Source: JACVRW01 sp963811055
GTDB lineage: Bacteria; Actinomycetota; Thermoleophilia; Solirubrobacterales; Thermoleophilaceae
NCBI GenBank assembly: GCA_963811055.1
Contig: CAWEPQ010000014.1
Coordinates: 1 to 64,000 of the forward strand
Direction of reading: 5' to 3'
Length of the DNA: 64,000 nt
Below, in pieces: positions 54,387-63,497 of this stretch (position 1 is the stretch's first letter; every line of letters begins with the position of its first letter). Below the pieces are notes generated by a model. It saw nothing but the letters and a program-made list of their open reading frames with translations. It was not told where the DNA came from and did no database searches. Position numbers and translations under genes: made by a program.

Positions 54387-54817
54387 GGAAGCTCGAGGTC
54401 GCCGCTCGCGCTCTCGCGATCGGGACCGATCTGCAGCACGGCCGGCTTGATCTCCTCCGGCACGGCAGCCTCGCTGCCGGCGCTCACCTCGTATTCGCCG
54501 GGCGCGAGCGTGCGCTGGATCGTGGCGGTGTCCGTGGGCGCCACCGGACCGACCTCAGCGTGCACGGACCCGCCGTCGAGCGTGATCGTGTGAGGGTCGT
54601 CGGTCTGGTTGGCGATCGTGATCACCACCGGTCCGCCGCCGACCTTGGCCGGGGAGACCGTCACCTGCTTCGACTGGATGACTCCGGTCAGCGCAATCGC
54701 GAGCGGCTGGCGCGGCTCGTTCTTGAAGTCTTCGTCGCCGCACGCGGCCAAGGAGGCGGCAAACATGACCGCCAGCAGAACCGCGGGGCCGCGTGGCGTC
54801 TTGCTTCTCGCGGTCAT
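54383..54817 (-). CDS. lipoprotein with a cupredoxin-like or Ig-like domain
   Basis: 144 residues. AVLLAVMFAASLAACGDEDF is a lipoprotein signal with lipobox A-A-C. The mature part is all-beta (QVTVSPAKVGGGPVVITIAN, QTDDPHTITLDGGSVHAEVG, ATIQRTLAPGEYEVSAGSEA), and the strand order with a 'G-x-Y-x-V' near the end resembles cupredoxins, but the Cu-ligand Cys and second His are not evident. Function unknown. Ends 3 bases inside the convergent coiled-coil gene. Confidence 0.65.
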   Translation of the reverse strand: MTARSKTPRGPAVLLAVMFAASLAACGDEDFKNEPRQPLAIALTGVIQSKQVTVSPAKVGGGPVVITIANQTDDPHTITLDGGSVHAEVGPVAPTDTATIQRTLAPGEYEVSAGSEAAVPEEIKPAVLQIGPDRESASGDLELP

Positions 54818-54833
54818 CCCTCCGCCGGCAACC

Positions 54834-55850
54834 CTAACCGAACCACACGGAGCCACGCGCCGCGACGAGCGCGTCAAGCTCGGTCTGGATCCGGCCTCGG
54901 ATGTCCTCGGCGATCGACTGCACGAGCGCCACGTCGTCCGCGTCGTCCTCTCCGTGCGCGGAGAGGTCCACCGGCTCCAGAAAGCGGATCTTGAACTTGG
55001 CCGGCATGTACATGGCTGCGGCGGCAAGCCCGAAGTGGGGGAACGCGTGGTTGACCGGGAAGTAGATGAGGCCCGTCAGGCGCTGCAGCAGCGGCACGTG
55101 GGCGAAGATCGGCATGGCCTCCTCGGCGCCCACCACGGCGATGGGCACGATCGGCACCCCGGCCCGTATGGCGGTGCGGACGAAGCCTCCGCGCCCGAAG
55201 CGGCGCAGCTTGTAGCGCTGCCAGTAGAGCTTGCGCGAGCCCTTCTGGCCCTCGGGGAACACGAGCGCGAGCCGGCCCTCGTCGCGCAGCAGCCGCTGGG
55301 CGTTGGCCGGGTGCGCGCCCACGAGGCCCATCTTGTTGGCGAGCAGCCCAACGCCCGGATAGCCCTTGAACCAGTGCTCGCCGAGCATGTAGAGCGGCCG
55401 CGGACGCGGGTGCTCGTGGCGGATCGACTGCATGATCATCGGAGCGTCCGGCGGCAGCGCGCCGGAATGGTTGGAAACCAGCAGCGCGCCGCCGTCCGAG
55501 GGCACGTTCTCCACGCCCTCCACCTCGACCCGGAACCAGTAGCGGTAGTAGAAGTCGAGCAGCGGCTCGAGCAGGTCGAACACCCGCTCCGAGCGGCCCC
55601 AGTCGTCCAGTCCGCGGCCCGTCTCGGACGGGGGGATGAGGGTGCGGAGCGCGCGCGGCTCGGGAACGGGCGGTACTGCCGGCGCGCTCGGCAGGTCGAG
55701 CGTGCCGCTGCGGGCGTCGTAGGCGGGGGCGGGCGAGCGCGGCTCCTCGGCGCCCGCGTCGGTGGTGAGCGTCCCGCCGAGCAGCGGGCTGGCGCCGGTG
55801 AGACCGTGCCGGCTCCGCGGAGCGCGGCGCCGGTCGCGACGCTCAGTCAC
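54834..55850 (-). CDS. PlsC-like acyltransferase
   Basis: 338 residues; the GTG start overlaps the YgfZ stop by 8 bases. An 80-residue Pro-rich N-terminus precedes the domain: WFRVEVEGVENVPSDGGALL, VSNHSGALPPDAPMIMQSIR (the N-H-S-G-x-x-P-x-D catalytic motif), LVFPEGQKGSRKLYWQRYKL (the F-P-E-G motif), GVPIVPIAVVGAEEAMPIF. This is the glycerophospholipid acyltransferase fold, in the actinobacterial branch with a long N-terminus. It acylates a lysophospholipid or related hydroxyl. In operon with YgfZ and an SRPBCC protein. Confidence 0.8.
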   Translation of the reverse strand: MTERRDRRRAPRSRHGLTGASPLLGGTLTTDAGAEEPRSPAPAYDARSGTLDLPSAPAVPPVPEPRALRTLIPPSETGRGLDDWGRSERVFDLLEPLLDFYYRYWFRVEVEGVENVPSDGGALLVSNHSGALPPDAPMIMQSIRHEHPRPRPLYMLGEHWFKGYPGVGLLANKMGLVGAHPANAQRLLRDEGRLALVFPEGQKGSRKLYWQRYKLRRFGRGGFVRTAIRAGVPIVPIAVVGAEEAMPIFAHVPLLQRLTGLIYFPVNHAFPHFGLAAAAMYMPAKFKIRFLEPVDLSAHGEDDADDVALVQSIAEDIRGRIQTELDALVAARGSVWFG

Positions 55851-56751
55851 CCGTGAACGGCAGCTCGACCACCGTGGCCGGGGCCCCGGCCACCAGCAGT
55901 TCGTCGCCGGGCGCGGCCTCGCGGCGCACCAGCGCAAGCGCGATCGGGCCGAGCCGCGGGGACTCGCAGGTGGAGCCGATCCGGCCCACGACCTTGTCCC
56001 CGAGCAGGATCTCATCGCCGCGGGCCGCCGGGGCGGTGAGCCGCAGGCCGCGCAGATGGCGGTTCGGCTTGCCCTTGTAGTGCAGGCGCGCGACGGTCTC
56101 CTGGCCGACGTAGCAGCCCTTGGAGAAGCTGACGGCGCGCTCGTTGATCCCGGCTTCCTGGGGAATCGTGTCGCCGTCCATGTCGAGACCGAGCCTCGGC
56201 CGGCCGCTCTCGATCCGGCGGCACTCGACCACATCGTCGGCCACCTCCGGCAGGTCGAGCGCGGCGCGCGCGGCATCGGGGTCGGAGGTGATCACGTCCA
56301 CGCCGAGCGCGGTGCGCACGTACACGCCGTGCTCGCCCTCCACGAAAGCGTGCTCCTCGGCGGGGGGCGCCACGTCGAGGGCGGCCGCGGCGTCTGGACC
56401 GACGAGCGAGAGGAGGGAGCGCTCCGCGGTCAGGTCCTGGAAGGTGACGTCGCGGCCCAGGCTGTAGGTGCGGACGGTGTGGAGGAGGACCGCGCTGCCC
56501 ACGGGCTCGCAGTCGGCCCAGACCCAGTCCTCGCCCCGGAGGACGCGCAGGTCGGTGCGGAGCTTGCCCTTGTGGTTGAGGATCGCCGCGTAGCAGCCCT
56601 CACCGGGCGCGAGCGCCTCGACGTCGTTGGTCACCTGCCCCTGGAGGAAGTCGAGCGCGTCGGCGCCGCGGAGCAGCAGCTTCGTGCGGTCGGAGCGGTC
56701 GACCAGGCCGGCCGCCTCGGTGACGATCTCGTAGTCGGCGGTGGCGATCAC
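55843..56751 (-). CDS. ygfZ: YgfZ/GcvT-like folate-binding protein
   Basis: 302 residues. LLRGADALDFLQGQVTNDVE opens the GcvT-like fold, and INERAVSFSKGCYVGQETVA contains the K-G-C-[FY]-x-G-Q-E signature that separates YgfZ from the aminomethyltransferase GcvT. YgfZ helps assembly or repair of certain Fe-S enzymes in a folate-dependent way. Its ATG overlaps the SRPBCC stop (ATGA at 56748-56751). The Cys of the signature is intact. Confidence 0.85.
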   Translation of the reverse strand: MIATADYEIVTEAAGLVDRSDRTKLLLRGADALDFLQGQVTNDVEALAPGEGCYAAILNHKGKLRTDLRVLRGEDWVWADCEPVGSAVLLHTVRTYSLGRDVTFQDLTAERSLLSLVGPDAAAALDVAPPAEEHAFVEGEHGVYVRTALGVDVITSDPDAARAALDLPEVADDVVECRRIESGRPRLGLDMDGDTIPQEAGINERAVSFSKGCYVGQETVARLHYKGKPNRHLRGLRLTAPAARGDEILLGDKVVGRIGSTCESPRLGPIALALVRREAAPGDELLVAGAPATVVELPFTGD

Positions 56752-57230
56752 CCCACCGATTCTAGGTGTCCCCCGAAGTGGCGCCGGAGCCGGCGGTGGC
56801 GATGGCGGAAGACCGTCCTGTACAGCGGGAGCAGCGCCCGGGCCGGGAGCGGCAGGCGCGGCTCGAAGCGCACGCGGTCACGCAGCAGGCAGCCCCCGCC
56901 GGGAGTGGGCTCGAGCGTACGTTCGTGCTCCCACGTGCGCATGCTCAGCATCGAGGAGCGCTCGAGGAAGCCGTTCGGCGGGTCCAGGCGCTCGAGCATC
57001 AGGTCGTCCCAGTCGATCGGCACGATCCCGAAGAGGAGGATCCAGCAGCGGCCGATCGGCGCGCCCACCGGGATGTTCTCCGGATCCAGCCGGGTCACGC
57101 CGCGGGGGAGGGTCATGCGGACGATCGGCATCAGCTCGCCGTTCACGCCCTCCGGCGTGATCACGCGCTGCCATACGTCCTCGCGGTCCGCGGAGAGCCG
57201 CGAGGAGACGCTCAGCTCGGCATCGTTCAT
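56748..57230 (-). CDS. SRPBCC/START-like domain protein
   Basis: 160 residues. SVSSRLSADREDVWQRVITP at the start and LLRDRVRFEPRLPLPARALL with TVFRHRHRRLRRHFG at the end show the helix-grip fold (polyketide cyclase/dehydrase-like) that binds hydrophobic ligands. Ligand unknown. First gene of the operon with ygfZ and plsC-like genes, and divergent from the multicopper oxidase operon. Confidence 0.75.
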   Translation of the reverse strand: MNDAELSVSSRLSADREDVWQRVITPEGVNGELMPIVRMTLPRGVTRLDPENIPVGAPIGRCWILLFGIVPIDWDDLMLERLDPPNGFLERSSMLSMRTWEHERTLEPTPGGGCLLRDRVRFEPRLPLPARALLPLYRTVFRHRHRRLRRHFGGHLESVG

Positions 57231-57255
57231 TTGTCCACGTGAAGGCTCAAAAGGG

Positions 57256-57272
57256 TTTTAGTCTTGCCTAAC
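57256..57272. promoter_or_regulatory. DtxR/MntR-type operator before the manganese operon
   Basis: TTTTAGTCTTGCCTAAC holds TTAG-N6-CTAA; read on the other strand it is GTTAGGCAAGACTAAAA, close to the DtxR/IdeR consensus TTAGGCAAGGCTAACCT. It overlaps TAACTT (57269-57274), a TAnnnT -10 candidate, and lies 21 bases before the ATG at 57293. The regulator of this family encoded in the same operon (59535-60206) is the natural binder. Confidence 0.55.
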
Positions 57273-57292
57273 TTGTGCTTCAATGGCAACCA

Positions 57293-58339
57293 ATGCGCAA
57301 GTTGTGGGAGCATAGGGTCTCGCGGCGCAAGCTGCTCGGCGGGGCCGCCGCCGCGGGCGCCGCGCCGGTGCTGCACGAGCTGATCCCGCACCAGGGCCTG
57401 CACGGCGCCACGCCCGCCTCGGCCGCCACCGCGCACCACGGCGCCGCGCATCACGGCGCCGCGCATCAGGGCTCCGCCCACCGCGGCGCGGTGGGGAAGG
57501 TCGATCCCGCCGCCAACGGCTTCGACCCCCAGGAGATACTCCGCGACTTCGACGAGGGGGTGGTCACCGGAGGCGTGCGCGAGTGGGACATCGTGGCCGA
57601 GGACCGCGAGATCGAGGTGGCGCCCGGGGTCAGGTACGCCGCCTGGACCTACAACGGGCGGGTGCCCGGCCCCACGCTCCGCGCGCGGGAGGGGGAGCGG
57701 CTGCGTGTGCGCTTCACCAACGGGTCCAGCCACCCGCACACGATTCACTTCCACGGCATCCACCGCGCCACGATGGACGGCGTGCCGGGGATCGGCGCCG
57801 GCAACATCGAGCCCGGCCGCTCCACGGTCTACGAGTTCGACGCCACGCCGTTCGGGCTGCACCTCTACCACTGCCACTCGACCCCGCTGGCCGAGCACAT
57901 CGCCAAGGGGCTCTACGGGGCCTTCGTCATCGACCCCAAGGACGGCCGCCCGCCCGCCGACGAGCTCGTGATGGTCATGAACGGCTTCGACACCAACTTC
58001 GACCGCGCCAACGAGGTGTACGCCGTGAACACCGTGGCGTTCGCCTACATGGAGGAGCCGGTCAAGGTCAAGCGCGGCGAGCTCGTCCGGATCTACCTCG
58101 TGAACACGCTCGAGTTCGACTTCGTCAACTCGTTCCACATCCACGCCAACTTCTTCGACTACTACCCGACCGGCACCCGGCTCGAGCCGCGCGACTTCAC
58201 CGACACCGTGCTCCAGGGGCAGGGCGAGCGCGGGATTCTCGAGCTGCGCTTCCCGTACACCGGGAAGTACATGTTCCACGCCCACGTGTCGGAGTTCGCC
58301 GAGTTGGGCTGGATGGGCTTCTTCGAGGTCGAGGACTGA
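57293..58339 (+). CDS. Tat-exported two-domain multicopper oxidase
   Basis: 348 residues. HRVSRRKLLGGAAAAGAAPV is a Tat signal (S-R-R-K-x-L). A His-rich tract of four near-repeats, AHHGAAHHGAAHQGSAHRGA (about 48-67), follows cleavage. Two cupredoxin domains: TNGSSHPHTIHFHGIHRATM (about 143-160) and LHLYHCHSTPLAEHIAKGLY (about 189-208) supply type 1 and trinuclear/type 2 ligands in domain 1; SFHIHANFFDYYPTG and YMFHAHVSEFAELGWMGFFE supply the His of domain 2. Layout is like NirK or two-domain laccases. With ZIP, MntR and MntH downstream, oxidation of Mn(II) or another metal outside the membrane is likely; nitrite reduction is an alternative. Confidence 0.75.
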   Translation: MRKLWEHRVSRRKLLGGAAAAGAAPVLHELIPHQGLHGATPASAATAHHGAAHHGAAHQGSAHRGAVGKVDPAANGFDPQEILRDFDEGVVTGGVREWDIVAEDREIEVAPGVRYAAWTYNGRVPGPTLRAREGERLRVRFTNGSSHPHTIHFHGIHRATMDGVPGIGAGNIEPGRSTVYEFDATPFGLHLYHCHSTPLAEHIAKGLYGAFVIDPKDGRPPADELVMVMNGFDTNFDRANEVYAVNTVAFAYMEEPVKVKRGELVRIYLVNTLEFDFVNSFHIHANFFDYYPTGTRLEPRDFTDTVLQGQGERGILELRFPYTGKYMFHAHVSEFAELGWMGFFEVED

Positions 58340-59535
58340 TGGAGGCAGCCACCACGTCGCTGCGGCGGCTGCCCGGCTGGCTCACCGCGCTTCTGCCGGT
58401 CATCCTGCTCGGCGCGGCGATCGGGCTGTTCGTTGCGCTGGACGCGCCCGGGCTCGACCGGGTGGGCGTGCCGCAGGAGGAGCTGGCCGTGGAGCGCACC
58501 GTGCTGCGGCCGGGCGAGATCGAGCTCCACGTGCGCAACGACGGGGCCGACCCGGTGCGCGTGGAGCAGGCCATCGTCAACGACGCCTTCACCGCGTTCT
58601 CGCAGACCGACACGGAGATCGGCCGGCTGGCGGCGGCCGAGGTCACGGTCGACTACCCGTGGATCGAGGGCCAGGCCTACGAGGTCACGCTGCTCACGGC
58701 CACCGGGGCCACGATCGCGCACTCGATCGACGCCGCCACCGAGTCGCCCGACGCCGACGTGGGGTTCTACGGGCTGATGGCCCTGATCGGCCTCTACGTC
58801 GGTGTGATCCCGGTGGGCATCGGCATGCTCTGGCTGCCGTGGGTGCGCACGATGGACGCCCGCTGGATGCGCTTCATCCTCGCGTTCACCGTCGGGCTGC
58901 TCACCTTCCTGGGGATCGACGCGCTGCTCGAGGGCACCGAGCTGGCGGGGGAGGGGGCGCAGGCGCTCGGCGGCGCGGGCCTCGTGTGGCTGGGGGCGGT
59001 GGGGGCGTACCTCGCCCTTGCGGGGGTGGACGCCTGGCTGAACGAGCGCCGCGGCCGCGCGGATGCAGCCGCCGGCGCGGCCAGTGGCGAGCGCGCCGCC
59101 TTCCTGGTGGCGCTCGGCATCGGCCTGCACAACCTCGGGGAGGGGCTCGCGATCGGGTCCGCATACGCCGTGGGCTCGCTCGCGCTCGGCGCGGCGCTGG
59201 TGGTCGGATTCGCGCTCCACAACACCACCGAGGGCCTGGCCATCGTCGCCCCGGTGGCGCGCTCGGGCAAGGCGCGGCCGCGCACGCTGATCCTGCTGGG
59301 CGCGCTCGCGGGCGCCCCGGCGATCGTGGGCGCCTGGATCGGCGCCTCCGCGTTCAACCCCAGCCTGGCGGCGCTCATGTTCGGGATCGGCGCCGGCGCC
59401 ATCGCCCAGGTGATCGTCCAGATCGCGCGGCAGATGCGCGGCGCGGAGGGACGCGGGCTTACTCCCGGCGTGGCCGGAGGCCTCCTGCTCGGCCTGTCCG
59501 TGATGTACGTGACCGGCCTGATGGTGAGCGTCTGA
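58339..59535 (+). CDS. ZIP-family metal transporter with an N-terminal cupredoxin-like domain
   Basis: 398 residues; ATG overlaps the MCO stop (TGATG). A first membrane helix (WLTALLPVILLGAAIGLFVA) is followed by about 115 extracytoplasmic residues of beta type (VERTVLRPGEIELHVRNDGA, TVDYPWIEGQAYEVTLLTAT), then seven to eight helices. FLVALGIGLHNLGEGLAIGS and GFALHNTTEGLAIVAPVARS are the paired H-N-x-x-E-G motifs of ZIP TM4 and TM5 that bind Zn, Fe or Mn. The extra sensor-like domain is not usual for bacterial ZIPs and may dock with the adjacent oxidase. Confidence 0.8.
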   Translation: MEAATTSLRRLPGWLTALLPVILLGAAIGLFVALDAPGLDRVGVPQEELAVERTVLRPGEIELHVRNDGADPVRVEQAIVNDAFTAFSQTDTEIGRLAAAEVTVDYPWIEGQAYEVTLLTATGATIAHSIDAATESPDADVGFYGLMALIGLYVGVIPVGIGMLWLPWVRTMDARWMRFILAFTVGLLTFLGIDALLEGTELAGEGAQALGGAGLVWLGAVGAYLALAGVDAWLNERRGRADAAAGAASGERAAFLVALGIGLHNLGEGLAIGSAYAVGSLALGAALVVGFALHNTTEGLAIVAPVARSGKARPRTLILLGALAGAPAIVGAWIGASAFNPSLAALMFGIGAGAIAQVIVQIARQMRGAEGRGLTPGVAGGLLLGLSVMYVTGLMVSV

Positions 59536-60205
59536 TGGCAGCCCAGGCGCAGATATCCACAGCCGTCCAGGATTATGCGAAGGCGATCTGGTCGCTCGGC
59601 CGGCGCAGCCACGAGCCGGTATCCACGTCCGCCATCGCCGAGCGGCTGGATGTCTCGCCGGCGTCCGCCTCGGCGATGGTCAAGCGCCTCGAGTCGCTCG
59701 GCCTCGCCACCCGTGAGCCGTATCACGGCGTGAGCCTCACGACCGCGGGCGAGCGCGTGGCGCTGGAGGTGCTGCGCCACCACCGGCTGCTCGAGCTCTA
59801 TCTCGCCGAGGCCCTCGGCATGCCCTGGGACCGGGTGCACGAGGAGGCCGAGGTGCTCGAGCACGCCATCTCGCCGGAGCTCTCGGAGCTGATCGCGGCC
59901 AAGCTCGGGAATCCGACCCACGATCCCCACGGCGACCCGATCCCCACCTCAGAGGGCGAGATCGACGAGCCCGCCACCCGGGCGCTGGCCGACCTCGAGG
60001 CGGGCGAGCGCGGCGTGTTCGTACGGGTGTCGGACTCCGACCCGGAGATGCTGCGCTACCTGGCGGGTCGCGGCATCGCCCCCGGCGACGGCTTCGAGAT
60101 CGTGGATCGCGAGCCGTTCGACGGGCCCCTCACCGTGCGCTTCGGCGACAGGCAGCACGTGCTCGGCGGCACGCTCACGCGCGCTATGCGCGCGGTCGTC
60201 GCCTG

Positions 60206-60206
<1 letters not shown>
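59535..60206 (+). CDS. mntR: MntR-type DtxR-family metalloregulator
   Basis: 223 residues; ATG overlaps the ZIP stop (TGATG). DYAKAIWSLGRRSHEPVSTS and AIAERLDVSPASASAMVKRL are the winged-helix start; LRHHRLLELYLAEALGMPWD and VHEEAEVLEHAISPE hold the metal site. The position taken by Cys102 in iron-sensing DtxR is Glu106 here, with Glu109 and His110 following, the E...E-H set of Mn-sensing MntR. GNPTHDPHGDPIPTSEGEID and a C-terminal SH3-like FeoA domain complete it. It probably represses its own operon through the box at 57256-57272. Confidence 0.8.
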
Positions 60207-61501
<1,295 letters not shown>

Positions 61502-61517
61502 CGGGCAGGTGCCCCGG

Positions 61518-61523
61518 TAGCCT
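61518..61523 (+). promoter_or_regulatory. candidate -10 of the 120-residue gene
   Basis: TAGCCT lies 7 nt before the ATG at 61531, again without a Shine-Dalgarno. It suggests separate transcription from the mntH operon, whose stop is 30 bases upstream. Confidence 0.35.
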
Positions 61524-61530
61524 TCCGCCC

Positions 61531-61893
61531 ATGCCCCTCGCCGACGACTTCCAGACCCTGGTCGACACGCTGCCGCCCGACTGGTCGCAGCTGGAGGCCG
61601 ACCTCAGGATCGACGACGAGGACCGCTACATCGAGGCAGCCACGCTGCTCTCCCAGATCAACGCGATGCCCTACTCGCTGCACGACTGGCACTGGCGGCT
61701 GCGATCGGCTCGGGAGTTCGGCCACGCTGCCGCGCCCCAGACGGTGCGTGGCACGCTCGCGCTCCTCGACGACCAGGGAATCACCGGCACGCTGGCCCCG
61801 CGCGAGGCGCGCTCGGGCCGGGTGGAGGTCACGCAGATGTGGGGGCGCCCCGAGTCGGTGCGCCAGGAGTTCGCCCGCCGCCGCGGGCAGTAG
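61531..61893 (+). CDS. small uncharacterised protein
   Basis: 120 residues. Acidic, Trp-rich N-terminal half (LVDTLPPDWSQLEADLRIDD, RYIEAATLLSQINAMPYSLH, DWHWRLRSAREFGHAAAP), then GTLALLDDQGITGTLAPREA, a small strand pair, and RVEVTQMWGRPESVRQEFAR at the end. No signal peptide. I do not recognise the family. Seven bases separate it from the next gene, so the two are likely co-transcribed. Confidence 0.65.
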   Translation: MPLADDFQTLVDTLPPDWSQLEADLRIDDEDRYIEAATLLSQINAMPYSLHDWHWRLRSAREFGHAAAPQTVRGTLALLDDQGITGTLAPREARSGRVEVTQMWGRPESVRQEFARRRGQ

Positions 61894-61900
61894 CGCCCCG

Positions 61901-62209
61901 GTGGCGCGCGTCGCGCTCATCTGTCCCGATCTGCTCTTCGGCTCGAAGCTCCGCGGCGCGCTCGCGGCCGCCGGCCACGAGGTGGTCGCGCCGGCCGACC
62001 CGGCCGACCTCCAGGTGATCGACCTCACCGTGGACGCGGACGAGCGGCTGGGGGAGGCGCGTATCGGCGAGCTCCCCACGCTCGCCTTCTACTCGCACGT
62101 GGAGGTGGACGTGCGCCGCAAGGCCGAGGAGGCCGGGGTGGACCAGGTGGTGCCGCGCTCGCGCATGGCGCGCGAGACGGTCGCGCTGGTGGAGGCGCTG
62201 CTCTCCTAG
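61901..62209 (+). CDS. small receiver-like (Rossmann-type) protein
   Basis: 102 residues, GTG start. VALICPDLLFGSKLRGALAA, GHEVVAPADPADLQVIDLTV, IGELPTLAFYSHVEVDVRRK and GVDQVVPRSRMARETVALVE follow the beta-alpha order of a response-regulator receiver, but the acidic pair and the phosphate-accepting Asp are not conserved (LICPD; IDLTVD). It is probably a non-phosphorylated receiver-like fold. Partner unknown. Confidence 0.6.
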   Translation: MARVALICPDLLFGSKLRGALAAAGHEVVAPADPADLQVIDLTVDADERLGEARIGELPTLAFYSHVEVDVRRKAEEAGVDQVVPRSRMARETVALVEALLS

Positions 62210-62296
62210 GTGCAGGTTTCGGTGTCCTGTTACGCGCCTGTCGTCTTCGTCGCGCTCCCGTCGCGTGCGGCGCCTGGGCTCGGAAGTGAGGTGCGG

Positions 62297-62321
62297 ATTG
62301 CTCCCGCATAGCGGGAGTGAT
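62297..62321. terminator. hairpin after the receiver-like gene, with an alternative partner stem
   Basis: ATTGCTCCCGC-ATA-GCGGGAGTGAT pairs over 11 positions including two G-T pairs. The 3' arm also pairs perfectly with downstream bases as GGAGTGAT-N6-ATCACTCC (62314-62335), so the two stems exclude each other. The core CTCCCGC/GCGGGAG is shared with the hairpin at 32358-32380. Confidence 0.5.
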
Positions 62322-62353
62322 TGACCTATCACTCCTACTGGCCGGTCCTCAGG

Positions 62354-62405
62354 AGTGTGGGCCGACTCATCGGGCCATACGACGGGAAAAGTCGGCGCAC
62401 ACTCT
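62354..62405. terminator. large hairpin between convergent genes
   Basis: GAGTGTGGGCCGACT (62354-62368) pairs with 62391-62405 at 14 of 15 positions around a 22-nt loop. It lies between the receiver-like gene and the convergent binding lipoprotein, so it can serve either strand. No T-run. Confidence 0.5.
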
Positions 62406-62470
62406 GACGCTTGGCCCGCTGACCCGCCGCGGCCCTGCCGTGGAGCGCCGTGACCCGGCCCGCCGCGTCC

Positions 62471-63415
62471 CTAGGGCGTCGCGAAGGCGCGTGCCAGGTC
62501 CGGCGGGCGGCTCAGGATCCCGAACCGCACGTCGAACCTCGCCCAGGCCGCCAGCGCGGCCCGGTTCAGGCGCAGCGGCGGACGGAACGCGGGGGCCAGG
62601 GCATCGAGCTGAGCCCGCACCACCTGCTCGTCCTCGCCGGAGGCCTTGGCCACCTCCTCCACCGCTGTCGGCGGGTGCGAGAGCGCCTCGCGGGTGCCGT
62701 CGCGCAGCGCCGAGAGCGTGTCGCGCACGAGCCCGGGGTCCTTGTCCAGGGTCGCCCTGGTGGTGGCCACCACCAGCTCCGGGTAGCGTGGCGCGCCGTA
62801 GCGGTCCACACGGAACTCGGTGGTGTCCACGCCGCGCAGGCGGAGCGTCACGCCCTCGGCGTTCCAGAACGCCACCACGGCGTCCATCCGCGCGGCGATC
62901 AGGCTCGGTACCGCGGAAAAGCCGATCGTCACCCGCCGGACGTCGTCGAGTGAGGCTCCGTCGTCCTCCAGGACGGCTCGGAGCACGGCGTCGTCGGAGG
63001 GAAGCCCGGTTACGCCTACGCGCTTGCCGGTGAGCTCACGCGGTCGCCTGACGTCTCCGCGGGCAATCACGGCGGCCAGCGGCCGCTGAACCAGGGCGCC
63101 CACGCCCACCAGGTCCTCGCCGCGCTCGCGTGCGAGAGCCAGATCGTGGATGTCCACCACGGCCAGGTCCGCTCGCCCGGCGGCCAGCAGCTTGATCGAG
63201 TCCGTGGAGGCCGCCGGAGCCCGCACCTCGATGTCCACGCCATGGCGCTCGTCGGCGCCGTCGCGGATCGCGGTGTAAATGCCGGCGTGCACGGCGTTGG
63301 GCTGGAAGTCGAGCGCCAGCCGGACGTCGCGGAGGCCCGCGGGCTCGCTTTCGCAGCCTGCCGCGGCTGCCAGAGCGCCCGCAAGGGCCATCACGGTGAG
63401 AAGGCGAGTGCGCAA
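62471..63415 (-). CDS. ABC transporter substrate-binding lipoprotein, NMT1/THI5-like (thiamine precursor type)
   Basis: 314 residues. LTVMALAGALAAAAGCESEP is a lipoprotein signal. VRLALDFQPNAVHAGIYTAI matches the D-W/F-x-P-N-x-x-H-x-G-x-Y start of ThiY-type pyrimidine-binding proteins; SIKLLAAGRADLAVVDIHDL and GKRVGVTGLPSDDAVLRAVL are the next periplasmic-binding blocks. It likely binds a formylamino-pyrimidine thiamine precursor. The permease and ATPase genes would be expected next to it but are not seen here; an aquaporin-family gene is divergent. Confidence 0.75.
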   Translation of the reverse strand: MRTRLLTVMALAGALAAAAGCESEPAGLRDVRLALDFQPNAVHAGIYTAIRDGADERHGVDIEVRAPAASTDSIKLLAAGRADLAVVDIHDLALARERGEDLVGVGALVQRPLAAVIARGDVRRPRELTGKRVGVTGLPSDDAVLRAVLEDDGASLDDVRRVTIGFSAVPSLIAARMDAVVAFWNAEGVTLRLRGVDTTEFRVDRYGAPRYPELVVATTRATLDKDPGLVRDTLSALRDGTREALSHPPTAVEEVAKASGEDEQVVRAQLDALAPAFRPPLRLNRAALAAWARFDVRFGILSRPPDLARAFATP

Positions 63416-63497
63416 GCGCGGCGAAGGCTACGTATCGGAGAGTGCCGGACGCTCGAGCGCGCGCGTGCCGGATAGCGATTCGTCAAGGAGGCCCCAC

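Noticed and set aside
57283..57315. A 10-codon leader peptide (MATNAQVVGA) overlapping the oxidase start
   Set aside because: No ribosome site or regulatory codon run; a chance frame across the start region.
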